Positions 14,368 through 23,277 of a stretch of 64,000 bases of DNA are shown here, in pieces. Source of the DNA: Candidatus Saccharibacteria bacterium UBA5150. GTDB taxonomy: Bacteria; Patescibacteriota; Saccharimonadia; Saccharimonadales; UBA4665. Position numbers and translations under genes: made by a program. Within the stretch, counting starts at the first letter, position 1, and each line of letters begins with the position of its first letter. The stretch is taken from assembly GCA_002413795.1 (NCBI GenBank), contig DHXS01000009.1, positions 124,790-188,789 on the forward strand, in the 5' to 3' direction. The notes beneath the pieces were generated by a model. That model made no database searches. It saw only the letters and a list, made by a program, of their open reading frames with translations, and was not told the origin of the DNA.

Positions 14368-17300
14368 ATGGCCAACAAAGTTTACGACCCCGAAGCGGAC
14401 GAAAGGCGAGCGCCGGCGCCAGACTTAGGCCCGGGTCATAACGCGCCTGCCGGCAAGGCTTCAGACCCGCGTGGCGAAAATGCCGCCGCGGGTGATGCCT
14501 CAGACCCCAGGGGTGATTTACGCCAGGCTGAGTCGGATGGTGCAGCCAGCTCAAGTACTGGCCACGGAGGCGGAGGCGCAACCTCCGGCACGGGGGGCGA
14601 AAAGGGGCTCTACAATTCCGGTGGTGACAACCCCAGTCCTAGCCAGCTTAAAGACGGCGAAGAATCGGCCGGCGATGATGACGATCGCCTAGGCAAAGGC
14701 TTTACGGGCAACACCAGCTCAACCGGGGGAGGCCGCCGCAGATTCAAAATCACTAAAAAACGTGCAGTCATAGGTTTTGGAACCAGTACGTTTATTGCCG
14801 TGGTGTTCGGGGCTCTCAGTATAACCCAGGGCCCCTTGGAGTTTATCCATATAGCTCAGCTACTCGACAAATTCCATTTTTCTTCTCAGCAAGATGCCCA
14901 AGACGGCCGCCTAATGAAAATTGCCCGTTACATTAAGGACCCCGCAAAGCCGCAAAATACCCGACTGGGCATAGTAGGTACTGCCGTAGCCAATAAACTG
15001 GATACAAAAATCAAAGACGCGACTGGTCTTAGCTCTGATTTTGATCCTAACAGTGGCCGATTTAAAGGTTATACGCTCGACAGAAACCATGAAAACTTTA
15101 AAAACCTGAACGATGAAGAGCTTAAAACCAAGCTTGCCGAAACATATGGCATTGATAAAAGCTCAGTAACTATATCCGGCGGCACGGCCAGTTTTAACCC
15201 TGATACGGGGGGGTTAAACAGCATTAAGTCCTATCGAACCCAAACTCGTGTGGCGCGTGGAATGCTACGCCAAGCTGGTTATTCAAAAGTTTCTTCTTAC
15301 GTACACGCAAGGGTGTTAACGAAACGGGCTGGATGGACTTTCCATCCCATTAAAAAGCTTGACGCCGCCATTCAAGCCAAAACACTAGAAGGCGGCAAAA
15401 AAGCTTTGGATAAACTCAAACAAACTTTCCGCTCGGATGAATTACAATCCATAGAAGGTTCGGGAGCGGCGCCGGCTGATCCCGTTGGTAAAGAAAAGAC
15501 AAAGAGTAGCCTTAAAGCAAAACTGGCTGGGGGCGGCGCCGCGGCCGTAGCAGTGCTATGCACAATGAAAACTGTTGATGATAGCATAGTCCAGGAACGC
15601 CAAGCTAAGGTTGTACTGCCCATGATGAAAATGGCCGGCCAGGTCATTAGCTTAGGCAGTCAGGCGCAAAGCGGGCAAGATATAAGTGCCTTGCAACTGG
15701 GGCAATATAAAGACTTGTTGGACAAGAAAGATGATAAAGGTAACGTGACCTCTACCTGGAACCAGGCCCAAAGCGTCCAGGCCGAATTAGGACATCCGAA
15801 TACGGGCACGGATATACCGAAGTCAGGGCAAGTTTTTGATAAAGGCACCCCCTTTGATTTTCTAAACGGCCCGCTCTTTGCGCCTCTTGGTACTGCATGT
15901 GGCATTCTTGGCAGCTTACCCGCTCAGATAATCTCAGCCGTTCTAGCCCCAGCACAATTTTTAGTTCAGAGTCTAGCCGGAGACCAAGTCTTTAGCGCTT
16001 TGGCTGATTGGCTTTCAGGATCACCTATTGATCCCCTATCGGGTGGAGCGGATTGGGGAAATTTTGTAAATTATGGCGCCCGACTTTCAGCCAGCGACCA
16101 GTTCGCGTCGGCAGGCGGTGTACCACTTGGCAAAAGCGACCAAATAGTCCTTAAAAGCAGCGAGAATGCACTCGATAATGCTGACTTTCAGTCACATAAC
16201 ATCGCCTACAGGGTGTTCAATCCATATGATAGCCGCACACTGGCTTCGCAGATTATTGATAATCAAGGGGCAACAAATGCTACCCAGAAGGTGGCAATGA
16301 TGGCGCATAATTTTAGCAGCATTTTTACTAATGTCTTAAAGATACCAGCATCGTTGCTTGCGGGAACCGTGCATGCTGCCCCGTCAACCTATGATTATCA
16401 TGGTATGAAAAAAGTCGGTTTCACCCCCGCAGAATTAGCCGATCCAAAGTTCAATAACCCCAATGAGAACGCTTGCGCCGTAGTTGGAGGCACGGGCTGC
16501 CCAGGCAATGGTATTTTTGATGACCCTAGTAAGGCCTCTCAGTATACTGACTTAGCAAGTAAGTGTTTTGGCGACACAATTTCTGGTGATCCTACTACTG
16601 GCTGGAATATCGAGTTCAATACTACCTCAGTCAACATGTACGACCCAAGCTACCCCGAAGGGGATTGCAAAAAAAATGACTTAGAGTGGCAGCGCGTGCG
16701 TTTCTGGATAATAGATACGGCCACCATTGAAGGTTATGACTGCTATCAGGGCGATACGCCTACTTCGGATAAATCGTGTACGGATTCTGGTTTTGACAAC
16801 GGTAGCACGAGCAATTCCTCAAGCTCTTCAAGTTCATCCAGTTCTGCCACCAGTAGCGGCACTTTGCCCCAAGGCAGCGCCAAAGACTTGGCCGGTCAGC
16901 TCAAACAATATCTTGGCAAGCAAATTACATGCAACGGGGGTGAAGCCCACAATTGTCCTGACATTGGTGACACCGCCGATGGTAAAAGCATTAAGCATGG
17001 TTCCTGCAATGTCGACGCCTTAGCTCCAAATTTAGTGGGTCTTATGCTATATCTTGTGCAACAGGGCCATACCTTTGTATTTTCCGCAATTTGTACCGAC
17101 CACCCCTCCCACCCTGGAAGCCAACACCATATAGGGGAAGCCGCCGACTTTAACATCATTGACGGAGTATTCATGGGCGCGGGTGAGGATTTGCAAGGCA
17201 CCGTGCCCTGGACCCAGGCAAAAATTGACGCCGCCAAAAAACTCGACCAGGATGCTGCCGCCGTTCTACCTAAAAGTTCTCAGTTTGGTCAAAAACAGTG

Positions 17301-17385
17301 CGGTGCTGGCACATTCTCTTTCTTGAGCGGATTTAGTCTCGTTGACGACGGCTGCCACCACCAGCACATCGGAGTTGGTAAATGA
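14368..17385 (+). CDS. large membrane-anchored protein with C-terminal M15-like peptidase domain
   Basis: A 1005-residue protein. Residues 1-125 are Gly/Ser/Asp-rich with a repeated ASDPRG motif, presumably cytoplasmic; a basic stretch (RRRFKITKKR) precedes a membrane helix at about 133-152. A long region of unknown fold follows, with a further hydrophobic segment near residue 390 and one around residues 510-545. A pure Ser linker lies near residue 815. The last 165 residues resemble LD/DD-carboxypeptidases of the M15/VanY type: HHIGEAADF (H920-F928) supplies a His and Asp, and HQH (998-1000) a terminal His, consistent with a zinc site. Predicted role: peptidoglycan trimming at the secretion channel. 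The stop overlaps the next start by 4 bases. Confidence 0.7.
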   Translation: MANKVYDPEADERRAPAPDLGPGHNAPAGKASDPRGENAAAGDASDPRGDLRQAESDGAASSSTGHGGGGATSGTGGEKGLYNSGGDNPSPSQLKDGEESAGDDDDRLGKGFTGNTSSTGGGRRRFKITKKRAVIGFGTSTFIAVVFGALSITQGPLEFIHIAQLLDKFHFSSQQDAQDGRLMKIARYIKDPAKPQNTRLGIVGTAVANKLDTKIKDATGLSSDFDPNSGRFKGYTLDRNHENFKNLNDEELKTKLAETYGIDKSSVTISGGTASFNPDTGGLNSIKSYRTQTRVARGMLRQAGYSKVSSYVHARVLTKRAGWTFHPIKKLDAAIQAKTLEGGKKALDKLKQTFRSDELQSIEGSGAAPADPVGKEKTKSSLKAKLAGGGAAAVAVLCTMKTVDDSIVQERQAKVVLPMMKMAGQVISLGSQAQSGQDISALQLGQYKDLLDKKDDKGNVTSTWNQAQSVQAELGHPNTGTDIPKSGQVFDKGTPFDFLNGPLFAPLGTACGILGSLPAQIISAVLAPAQFLVQSLAGDQVFSALADWLSGSPIDPLSGGADWGNFVNYGARLSASDQFASAGGVPLGKSDQIVLKSSENALDNADFQSHNIAYRVFNPYDSRTLASQIIDNQGATNATQKVAMMAHNFSSIFTNVLKIPASLLAGTVHAAPSTYDYHGMKKVGFTPAELADPKFNNPNENACAVVGGTGCPGNGIFDDPSKASQYTDLASKCFGDTISGDPTTGWNIEFNTTSVNMYDPSYPEGDCKKNDLEWQRVRFWIIDTATIEGYDCYQGDTPTSDKSCTDSGFDNGSTSNSSSSSSSSSSATSSGTLPQGSAKDLAGQLKQYLGKQITCNGGEAHNCPDIGDTADGKSIKHGSCNVDALAPNLVGLMLYLVQQGHTFVFSAICTDHPSHPGSQHHIGEAADFNIIDGVFMGAGEDLQGTVPWTQAKIDAAKKLDQDAAAVLPKSSQFGQKQCGAGTFSFLSGFSLVDDGCHHQHIGVGK

Positions 17386-20300
17386 TAAAAAGACTGTTTT
17401 TGATGGTTATTGCCCTGGTGTTCGTAGCTACGCCGCTGGCGGCTATTAAAACTAGCGCACTATCGGATAAGCAAAAAAGTTTGTTCCAAGAAAACATTAA
17501 CTACTTTAATGTTGACGCCTGTGGCCCTACGGCTACCGCCGCGGCAAATACGGGCGGAAACAATAAAATCTATGTAATTGGCGACTCGTTAACGGTGGGT
17601 ATGCGCGATTCCGGTAACCTAAAGGCCAAGCTGACGAACGGCGGCTGGGATGTCACGGACATCGAAGCGACCGGTAGCATAAACATTGATGATTCAATCC
17701 CCAAACTTAAAGCCGACAAAAATAAGGTCGTGAGCGAAGCCGGCACCGTTATAGTCGGCCTCGGAACTAACCGTACCGGCGACCCGGGCAAGTCAATCGA
17801 CAGTATGATAGACGCCATTACCCAGACCAGCCCGAATGCAAAAATTGACTGGGTAAATGCCTACTCCACTAAGGCCGACTACACGAGCTTTAACAAGTTG
17901 CTGAGCGACCGTGCGTCTGCGGGGAAGATTGATAAGGTACTGGATTGGGCAAAGGAGGCGCAGGACCATGCCGGGGACTACAATCTGTCAAGTGACTCCC
18001 TCGGCATTCACACTAGTCCTGCCGGCTATATCAAACGCTCCGAGTGGGTAGTTAAGGATCTCGGCCCACCTCCCAGCAGTTCAGGTGTATCAAAACTTTA
18101 CATTGTCGGCGATTCAATACTGGTCGGTGCATACTTTGATAACGGCGCCCCTCTAAAGAAAGCTATTGAGGATAAACACTGGTCGGCTCAGGTAGACGCC
18201 TCCGGTGGCCGCGGGATGAGCTATGCCGGGTCCGACGACCGCGGAACCCTGCCCGGAAAGAGCAAGTCGGGGCTGGATGCTATAACTGCCGATGCCGCAG
18301 CCATCAAGGATTCAGACACAGTGGTAATCCAGTTAGGCACAAACGAAACCAACCCACCGGCCGGTGCCAGCAAATCCGCGGCCCTGTTCAAGGCCGAAAT
18401 GGAGAAAGCAATTAGTGAAGTTAAGGCTATCAACAGCTCGGCCACAATATATTGGGTGAATATATTCTCCAAAACCACCCCTAAATTCTTCCCTTGGATA
18501 AACGAATACAATCAGGTTATCGATTCCGTCGCATCGGACAAAGGTATAAATGTTCTCGATACTACTAAAGCAGGAATCAGCCTGAACGGCCGTACACATC
18601 CTGACACACCCGGCTATACAACCCTATCTAAAACTATCGTTGACGCGTTGGGTAGTTCCAGTTCAGCAAGCCCACGGGCGGCGGCGCCAGCGACAGCCCA
18701 TGCCGCCTCAACTGCATCTTTGACACCGGAACAAAAGATTGCCGGTACATTTAATGTCGGCTTCACGCTGGGCACCTCAAAAGACACTATCGAGAGTGTT
18801 GTTAAGAAATATAAGATTGGTGGCATCTTTCTTTTAGGTAACGGCGATGCTGCTAGTGCCGGCTTTGATAAAAGTTTCTTTGACAAATTAAACACCGATG
18901 CCGGCCACACGCTTGTCATATCAAGCGATGAAGAGGGCAGTTCCATACACCGCTATAACTACTCATTTAATTTCCCGACCGCCGGTGAAATGGGAAAGAT
19001 GAGCGATTCCGACGTTAATAACATAGGCCAAAAGGTCGGCAAGGCACTGTCCGATAACGGCGTAAACACCGACTTAGCGCCGGTGCTCGATGTGGCTCAA
19101 AACTCCAACAACAGCGATGCCGGCACTACAAACCGGGCCTTTGGCGACAGCGTAGATACTGTTACCAAAAAGGCCGGCGCTTTCGCCGAAGGCTTGAAAT
19201 CCGGCGGCGTCAATCCGGTCTATAAACATTTCCCGGGCCTCGGTAGCACTAGTGGCAACTCAGATAGTGGTCCGGTTACCTCGCCTTCACTAAGTGCCCT
19301 TAAAGCCAAGGACCTGAAAACGTTTGACGCCCTAGCTAACAAAAACGGTGGTGCCGTAATGATGGATAATGCCCATATACCGGGACTAACCGGCAGTGGC
19401 GAGGTGGCCAGTACCAGCTCTGACGCCATCAAATTACTCCGCGGTGATTATAATTTTAAGGGGCTCGTGATGACCGACGACTTGTCCGCCAAAGGCATGC
19501 CTGGTTCAGTATCCAGCTCGGTAGCCGCCGCGCTCAAGGCCGGAGCCGACATGCCGCTGTTCACATATAGTAGCGATGCTGGCATTGACTCAGCCATCAG
19601 CGCCGCCAAAAGCGCCGGCGTTACTACTGACGATTCACTACAGCGCATAGCTGACTTCCTCGGCTCAAGCATAAGCGGCTCGTCCACAGACGCGCTGGGC
19701 TGCTGCCCGACCGACACAACTACTCAGTTAACGGGCAATAGCGACGCCGAAAAGGTGTGGAACTTCTTCGCCGAACCAAGTAAGGGATTGTCAAACACAA
19801 CGATTGAGGCAATCATGGGGAATATCCAAGAAGAGTCGGCTAACACTTTCAGCCCTACAGTCTATGCGGTCAACCATCATTCCGACACCCCAGAGGGAGC
19901 TGGTTCGTCGGCATGGGGGTTAGCGCAGTGGTTACCCGCAACTAAAATATATAAAATACAAAGTCAATCGGGTGTTTCAGGTAAGGTTGGTGACCTGGTT
20001 ACTCAGTTAAACATTATTTGGTGGGAGCTATCTACAAATCACTCACCCTCCGGTGGATGGGATTTTAAGCAATTTAAGTCCTCGGGTAGCCTCTCTGAGG
20101 CTGTCACTTATTGGGCCCAGCATTTTGAAGGAGCAGTCAACCCCAACGGCTCTATCCAGGGGTTAACGCAACGGCAAGCCTATGCCATAACCTGGAAGAA
20201 TAAAGCGGCCGGTTCGACTTCTAATGCCGGTGTTGGTTCGGCTACAGATTCTACATCTTCTGGCAGTTGCTCCGCTTCTACCCGCAGCTCGTCGGCCAAC

Positions 20301-20789
20301 GGGTTTACAAACCCATTCCCAGACGGGTGGCAGCCCAACCGCTTGGACATGGGCTATGACGGACATTTCACAAAAAGGATTGTTTCTCCGTGTGACGGCG
20401 TCATTAGCGAAAGCTACGACAGCCAAGGCGCAAAGAGCTGGGAGGGTATGTATTTTGTAGTGAAATGTTCGCAAAAACTACCCGGGCTGCCAACTCAAAG
20501 CTTTTTCTTCGCGGAAGGTGTGACCCCTACAGTAAATAAAGGCGATCAAGTTACGGCGGGTAGTCAGATTGGAAAACCAGGGCCGACTGGGTTCCATGAA
20601 GGACCGGGCGGAATTGAATGGGGGATGGCTACCGATGATGTGCCGAGGACTGCTTACGCCGCAACCCTAGGCAATAGCTGCGCAAAGGGCTCTCCGTCCA
20701 ACGTCTTTGTACTTGACTTCGCAAAGTGGGTAGAACAAAATCTGGGCGTAGCACCACCTTTGTCGACCGATCATGCAGGTTGCGCATGA
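17382..20789 (+). CDS. secreted multidomain cell-wall hydrolase (SGNH-SGNH-GH3-lysozyme-M23-like)
   Basis: An 1135-residue exported protein; signal peptide about 1-27. Domain 1 (60-228) is SGNH-like with GDSLTVG (S69), GLGTN and IHTSPAGY. Domain 2 (238-424) is a second SGNH fold with GDSILVG, QLGTNET and THPDTPGY. After a linker, a GH3/NagZ-like domain (445-765) has TDLAPVLDV, KHFPG and the nucleophile motif MTDDLS (D699). A lysozyme-like domain (785-940) has NIQEESA and AWGLAQW, as in phage tail lysozymes. The tail (about 980-1090) resembles an M23 fold without the usual zinc ligands. Predicted to deacylate and cleave peptidoglycan outside the cell. It is translationally coupled to the preceding peptidase-domain gene. 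Confidence 0.85.
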   Translation: MIKRLFLMVIALVFVATPLAAIKTSALSDKQKSLFQENINYFNVDACGPTATAAANTGGNNKIYVIGDSLTVGMRDSGNLKAKLTNGGWDVTDIEATGSINIDDSIPKLKADKNKVVSEAGTVIVGLGTNRTGDPGKSIDSMIDAITQTSPNAKIDWVNAYSTKADYTSFNKLLSDRASAGKIDKVLDWAKEAQDHAGDYNLSSDSLGIHTSPAGYIKRSEWVVKDLGPPPSSSGVSKLYIVGDSILVGAYFDNGAPLKKAIEDKHWSAQVDASGGRGMSYAGSDDRGTLPGKSKSGLDAITADAAAIKDSDTVVIQLGTNETNPPAGASKSAALFKAEMEKAISEVKAINSSATIYWVNIFSKTTPKFFPWINEYNQVIDSVASDKGINVLDTTKAGISLNGRTHPDTPGYTTLSKTIVDALGSSSSASPRAAAPATAHAASTASLTPEQKIAGTFNVGFTLGTSKDTIESVVKKYKIGGIFLLGNGDAASAGFDKSFFDKLNTDAGHTLVISSDEEGSSIHRYNYSFNFPTAGEMGKMSDSDVNNIGQKVGKALSDNGVNTDLAPVLDVAQNSNNSDAGTTNRAFGDSVDTVTKKAGAFAEGLKSGGVNPVYKHFPGLGSTSGNSDSGPVTSPSLSALKAKDLKTFDALANKNGGAVMMDNAHIPGLTGSGEVASTSSDAIKLLRGDYNFKGLVMTDDLSAKGMPGSVSSSVAAALKAGADMPLFTYSSDAGIDSAISAAKSAGVTTDDSLQRIADFLGSSISGSSTDALGCCPTDTTTQLTGNSDAEKVWNFFAEPSKGLSNTTIEAIMGNIQEESANTFSPTVYAVNHHSDTPEGAGSSAWGLAQWLPATKIYKIQSQSGVSGKVGDLVTQLNIIWWELSTNHSPSGGWDFKQFKSSGSLSEAVTYWAQHFEGAVNPNGSIQGLTQRQAYAITWKNKAAGSTSNAGVGSATDSTSSGSCSASTRSSSANGFTNPFPDGWQPNRLDMGYDGHFTKRIVSPCDGVISESYDSQGAKSWEGMYFVVKCSQKLPGLPTQSFFFAEGVTPTVNKGDQVTAGSQIGKPGPTGFHEGPGGIEWGMATDDVPRTAYAATLGNSCAKGSPSNVFVLDFAKWVEQNLGVAPPLSTDHAGCA

Positions 20790-20808
20790 GTACAATAAAG
20801 GAGATGGG

Positions 20809-22218
20809 ATGAACCAAGGATTATTTCAGCTAGTTTTTAGTAACAGGCGCGTCAGGCTGGCCATGCTCCTGATTGTAGTTATTTTATTTATATATATGTT
20901 GGTTTCTCACCTAACCAATGGACACATAACAGTAAACACGGATAGCCCAAACAATGTTATATCCCTAATAAAAATAGACGAAAACGGTCAACAAACGACC
21001 CTTGACTCTAGCCAGGGCGTGCAGCTTAAAGTGACTGTTCCGGGGGGTAAATATGAAATCTCTGTTAATAACAGATCTTCGGGGATCACAAAAAACATTG
21101 CTATACAGGCTCGGCACAGTGCGACATACCAACTAAACATCCCGACGCCAATAGAGCCCGTGTCAGTACTGTCTGCTGGCGCGCTTGGTGTTGCTGCTGA
21201 TAAGCAGCAAATGTTTTACTTGGATAGCAATACTAGTACCGTTTATCGCCTGGCGGACAGTGGCACCCCGGAAGCCACTGGCACAACCGCGCTGGACAGC
21301 GCTCAGTGGGCCAACACGTCATTTGGTATTGGGCAAGATAGTAGCAACAACCTGTATGTTATAAGAAATGGTGGTGTTAGTCCGTTGCCCGTTCCGTTTG
21401 GGCCCAGTAGTGGTGTTAGCGTAAGCTACTCAGTTAGCTCTTCCGGATTGGTTTACGTGTCGTCGGGGGGTAGCATTTATGCCGGCCAGTATGGAGAAAG
21501 CTTCCATAAAGTTTTCAGTGTTGATTCCGATAAACTCGAATTATTTGCCGGATCAAACAAGCTGGCAATCGTAGCTTCCGTTGGCGACAAAGGAGACAAT
21601 GATAACATTATCCTCGTTGATGCTTCAGGGAAGCGGCTCACGTCAAAGACAACTAACGCGGCCTCAGCTTCCTGGTCGCCAGACGGTAAACAGCTGGCAG
21701 TTATAAGCGACTGGGCGTCCGGCACAATTTACGACACTTCATTAAATAAGGTGGCGGATCTTGGCAACAGTTTAGGCAGCGTCGTTTGGCTAAACAGCTC
21801 GGCCCTCTTGTATAGCCGGGCCCAAGACTTATGGAAGTACGATGTAAGGCAAGGAACAGGGCAAATACTTTCAAGCGCACCTGGGGGAGAGCAGATATCG
21901 GGCCTGTTCCTTAGCGATGATCGGTCGAGCGTTTTCCTTACAGCCCAGTCGCAAAACAGCGCCCATATTCTTTTGCGCGTCGGCCTGACCCAACAAACCC
22001 AAAACGTCCCTGCCTACTATTCTGGTCTTAATATTCTGTTCCCAAGCTATACCGGCCAATGCAGTTTTAGCTATACGAATTTTTTGCACCCGGTGCTCTT
22101 GATTACTGCCTGGTCAAATACCGATACATGCCTTGATGCTGCCAAAGAGGAGCTAAAGGCTGACAATTTGCCAATTAGCGGTTTCGATATACAGTTTCAG
22201 GCCCCCGTCGACGACTAA
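20809..22218 (+). CDS. membrane-anchored PEGA/beta-propeller protein
   Basis: A 469-residue protein. A single membrane helix (about 20-36, LIVVILFIYMLVSHL) is followed by a PEGA-like beta domain (about 40-115; LKVTVPGGKYEISVNNRSSG), then blades of a TolB/WD-like propeller (SWSPDGKQLAVIS, VVWLNSSALLYS, ISGLFLSDDRSSVFL). The ATG at 20809 has AAAGGAG 5 bases upstream and is preferred over the in-frame ATG at 20773, which lies inside the preceding gene. Presumably a surface scaffold acting with the two upstream wall-active proteins. Convergent with recF, 3 bases between the stops. Confidence 0.75.
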   Translation: MNQGLFQLVFSNRRVRLAMLLIVVILFIYMLVSHLTNGHITVNTDSPNNVISLIKIDENGQQTTLDSSQGVQLKVTVPGGKYEISVNNRSSGITKNIAIQARHSATYQLNIPTPIEPVSVLSAGALGVAADKQQMFYLDSNTSTVYRLADSGTPEATGTTALDSAQWANTSFGIGQDSSNNLYVIRNGGVSPLPVPFGPSSGVSVSYSVSSSGLVYVSSGGSIYAGQYGESFHKVFSVDSDKLELFAGSNKLAIVASVGDKGDNDNIILVDASGKRLTSKTTNAASASWSPDGKQLAVISDWASGTIYDTSLNKVADLGNSLGSVVWLNSSALLYSRAQDLWKYDVRQGTGQILSSAPGGEQISGLFLSDDRSSVFLTAQSQNSAHILLRVGLTQQTQNVPAYYSGLNILFPSYTGQCSFSYTNFLHPVLLITAWSNTDTCLDAAKEELKADNLPISGFDIQFQAPVDD

Positions 22219-22221
22219 ATA

Positions 22222-23277
22222 TTAGGCAATTGCGATCACGTGGGCTTTTTGGGTGAAGCTTTGTAGCACCAGGTCGGCGTCGGTGGTGGTGATGAAGGTT
22301 TGGTAGGGCGCCAGGTAGTCGGTTAGGGCGTGGCGGCGTTTGCCGTCCAGCTCGCTGAAGACATCGTCCAGCAGGAGCAGTGGGGTCGTTTCGCGGGCCG
22401 CACCGATGATTTTGAGTTCAATTATTTTGAGGGCCAGGATGGCGGTGCGGATTTCGCCGCGCGAGGCGGTGTCCTGGACCGGCCGGCCGTCAAATAGCAC
22501 CTCCAGGTCTTCGCGGTGCGGCCCGACTCCGGTAAAACCGCGTAGTTGGTCATCGGCAAAGCCGGCTTCCAGCTTCTTTAACATTTGGGTTTCGTAATTA
22601 TCAACCGGCCAACGGCTTTGGTAGGCAACATCTACTTTAGTTTTGGCACCAGACAGTTTTTTGTAGAGAGAGCCGATTTGGGAGTTTATTTCGTGGGCCA
22701 GGCCGGAACGGGCGCGCACTATCTGGCCGGCTAGCTGACTAAGGCGCACATCCCACGGAAAAGCCTGGCCCTGCGAAGCGCGATGGGGCTGTTTGAGCAG
22801 AGAGTTGCGTTGGGCCAAGGCCCGCCGGTATTGGCGCCGCAAGCTGCCGTAGCCCGCCACAGTTTGCTCCAGCAGGTCGTCGAGGTAGTCGCGGCGGCGC
22901 TCCGGGCTGCCGGCCAGCAACTGGAGATGGTTTGGTTCGAACAACACGACCGGCAGACTGGTGGCCAGGCTGAGCCGTTTGTAGGGCTTGCCGTCGAGCT
23001 CATAGAGCTTGGATGGCTGAGGTTCATTGTTAATTTTGACTGTGCGCTGGCCGCCGCTAGCCAGGTTGCCATCCAGTCGCGCCCACGGTCGGCCAAAACG
23101 CACCAATTCGCTGTCTTTGGCGCGGTAGGAGGAGCCGCGGGCCAGCACCAGAATGGCTTCTAACAGATTGGTTTTACCGCTGGCGTTGGGGCCGACAATA
23201 ATATTTACGCCTGGGCTGAGCTCAAATGACTCATCTTTATAGGATCTGAAGTTTTGCAGCCGCAGATCGGTGATCAT
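22222..23277 (-). CDS. recF: DNA replication and repair protein RecF
   Basis: A 351-residue SMC-like ATPase that loads RecA at gaps with RecO/RecR. Visible motifs: ITDLRLQNFRSY at the start, Walker A VGPNASGKTNLLEA (about 28-41), a signature region around DTASRGEIRTAILALKI, and Walker B PLLLLDDVFSELD. The start overlaps the dnaN stop (TAATG), as is usual for dnaA-dnaN-recF operons. Confidence 0.96.
   Translation of the reverse strand: MITDLRLQNFRSYKDESFELSPGVNIIVGPNASGKTNLLEAILVLARGSSYRAKDSELVRFGRPWARLDGNLASGGQRTVKINNEPQPSKLYELDGKPYKRLSLATSLPVVLFEPNHLQLLAGSPERRRDYLDDLLEQTVAGYGSLRRQYRRALAQRNSLLKQPHRASQGQAFPWDVRLSQLAGQIVRARSGLAHEINSQIGSLYKKLSGAKTKVDVAYQSRWPVDNYETQMLKKLEAGFADDQLRGFTGVGPHREDLEVLFDGRPVQDTASRGEIRTAILALKIIELKIIGAARETTPLLLLDDVFSELDGKRRHALTDYLAPYQTFITTTDADLVLQSFTQKAHVIAIA

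Noticed and set aside
16800..16860. Ser-codon run as a possible tandem repeat array
   Set aside because: It is a simple serine linker inside the coding frame, common between surface-protein domains.
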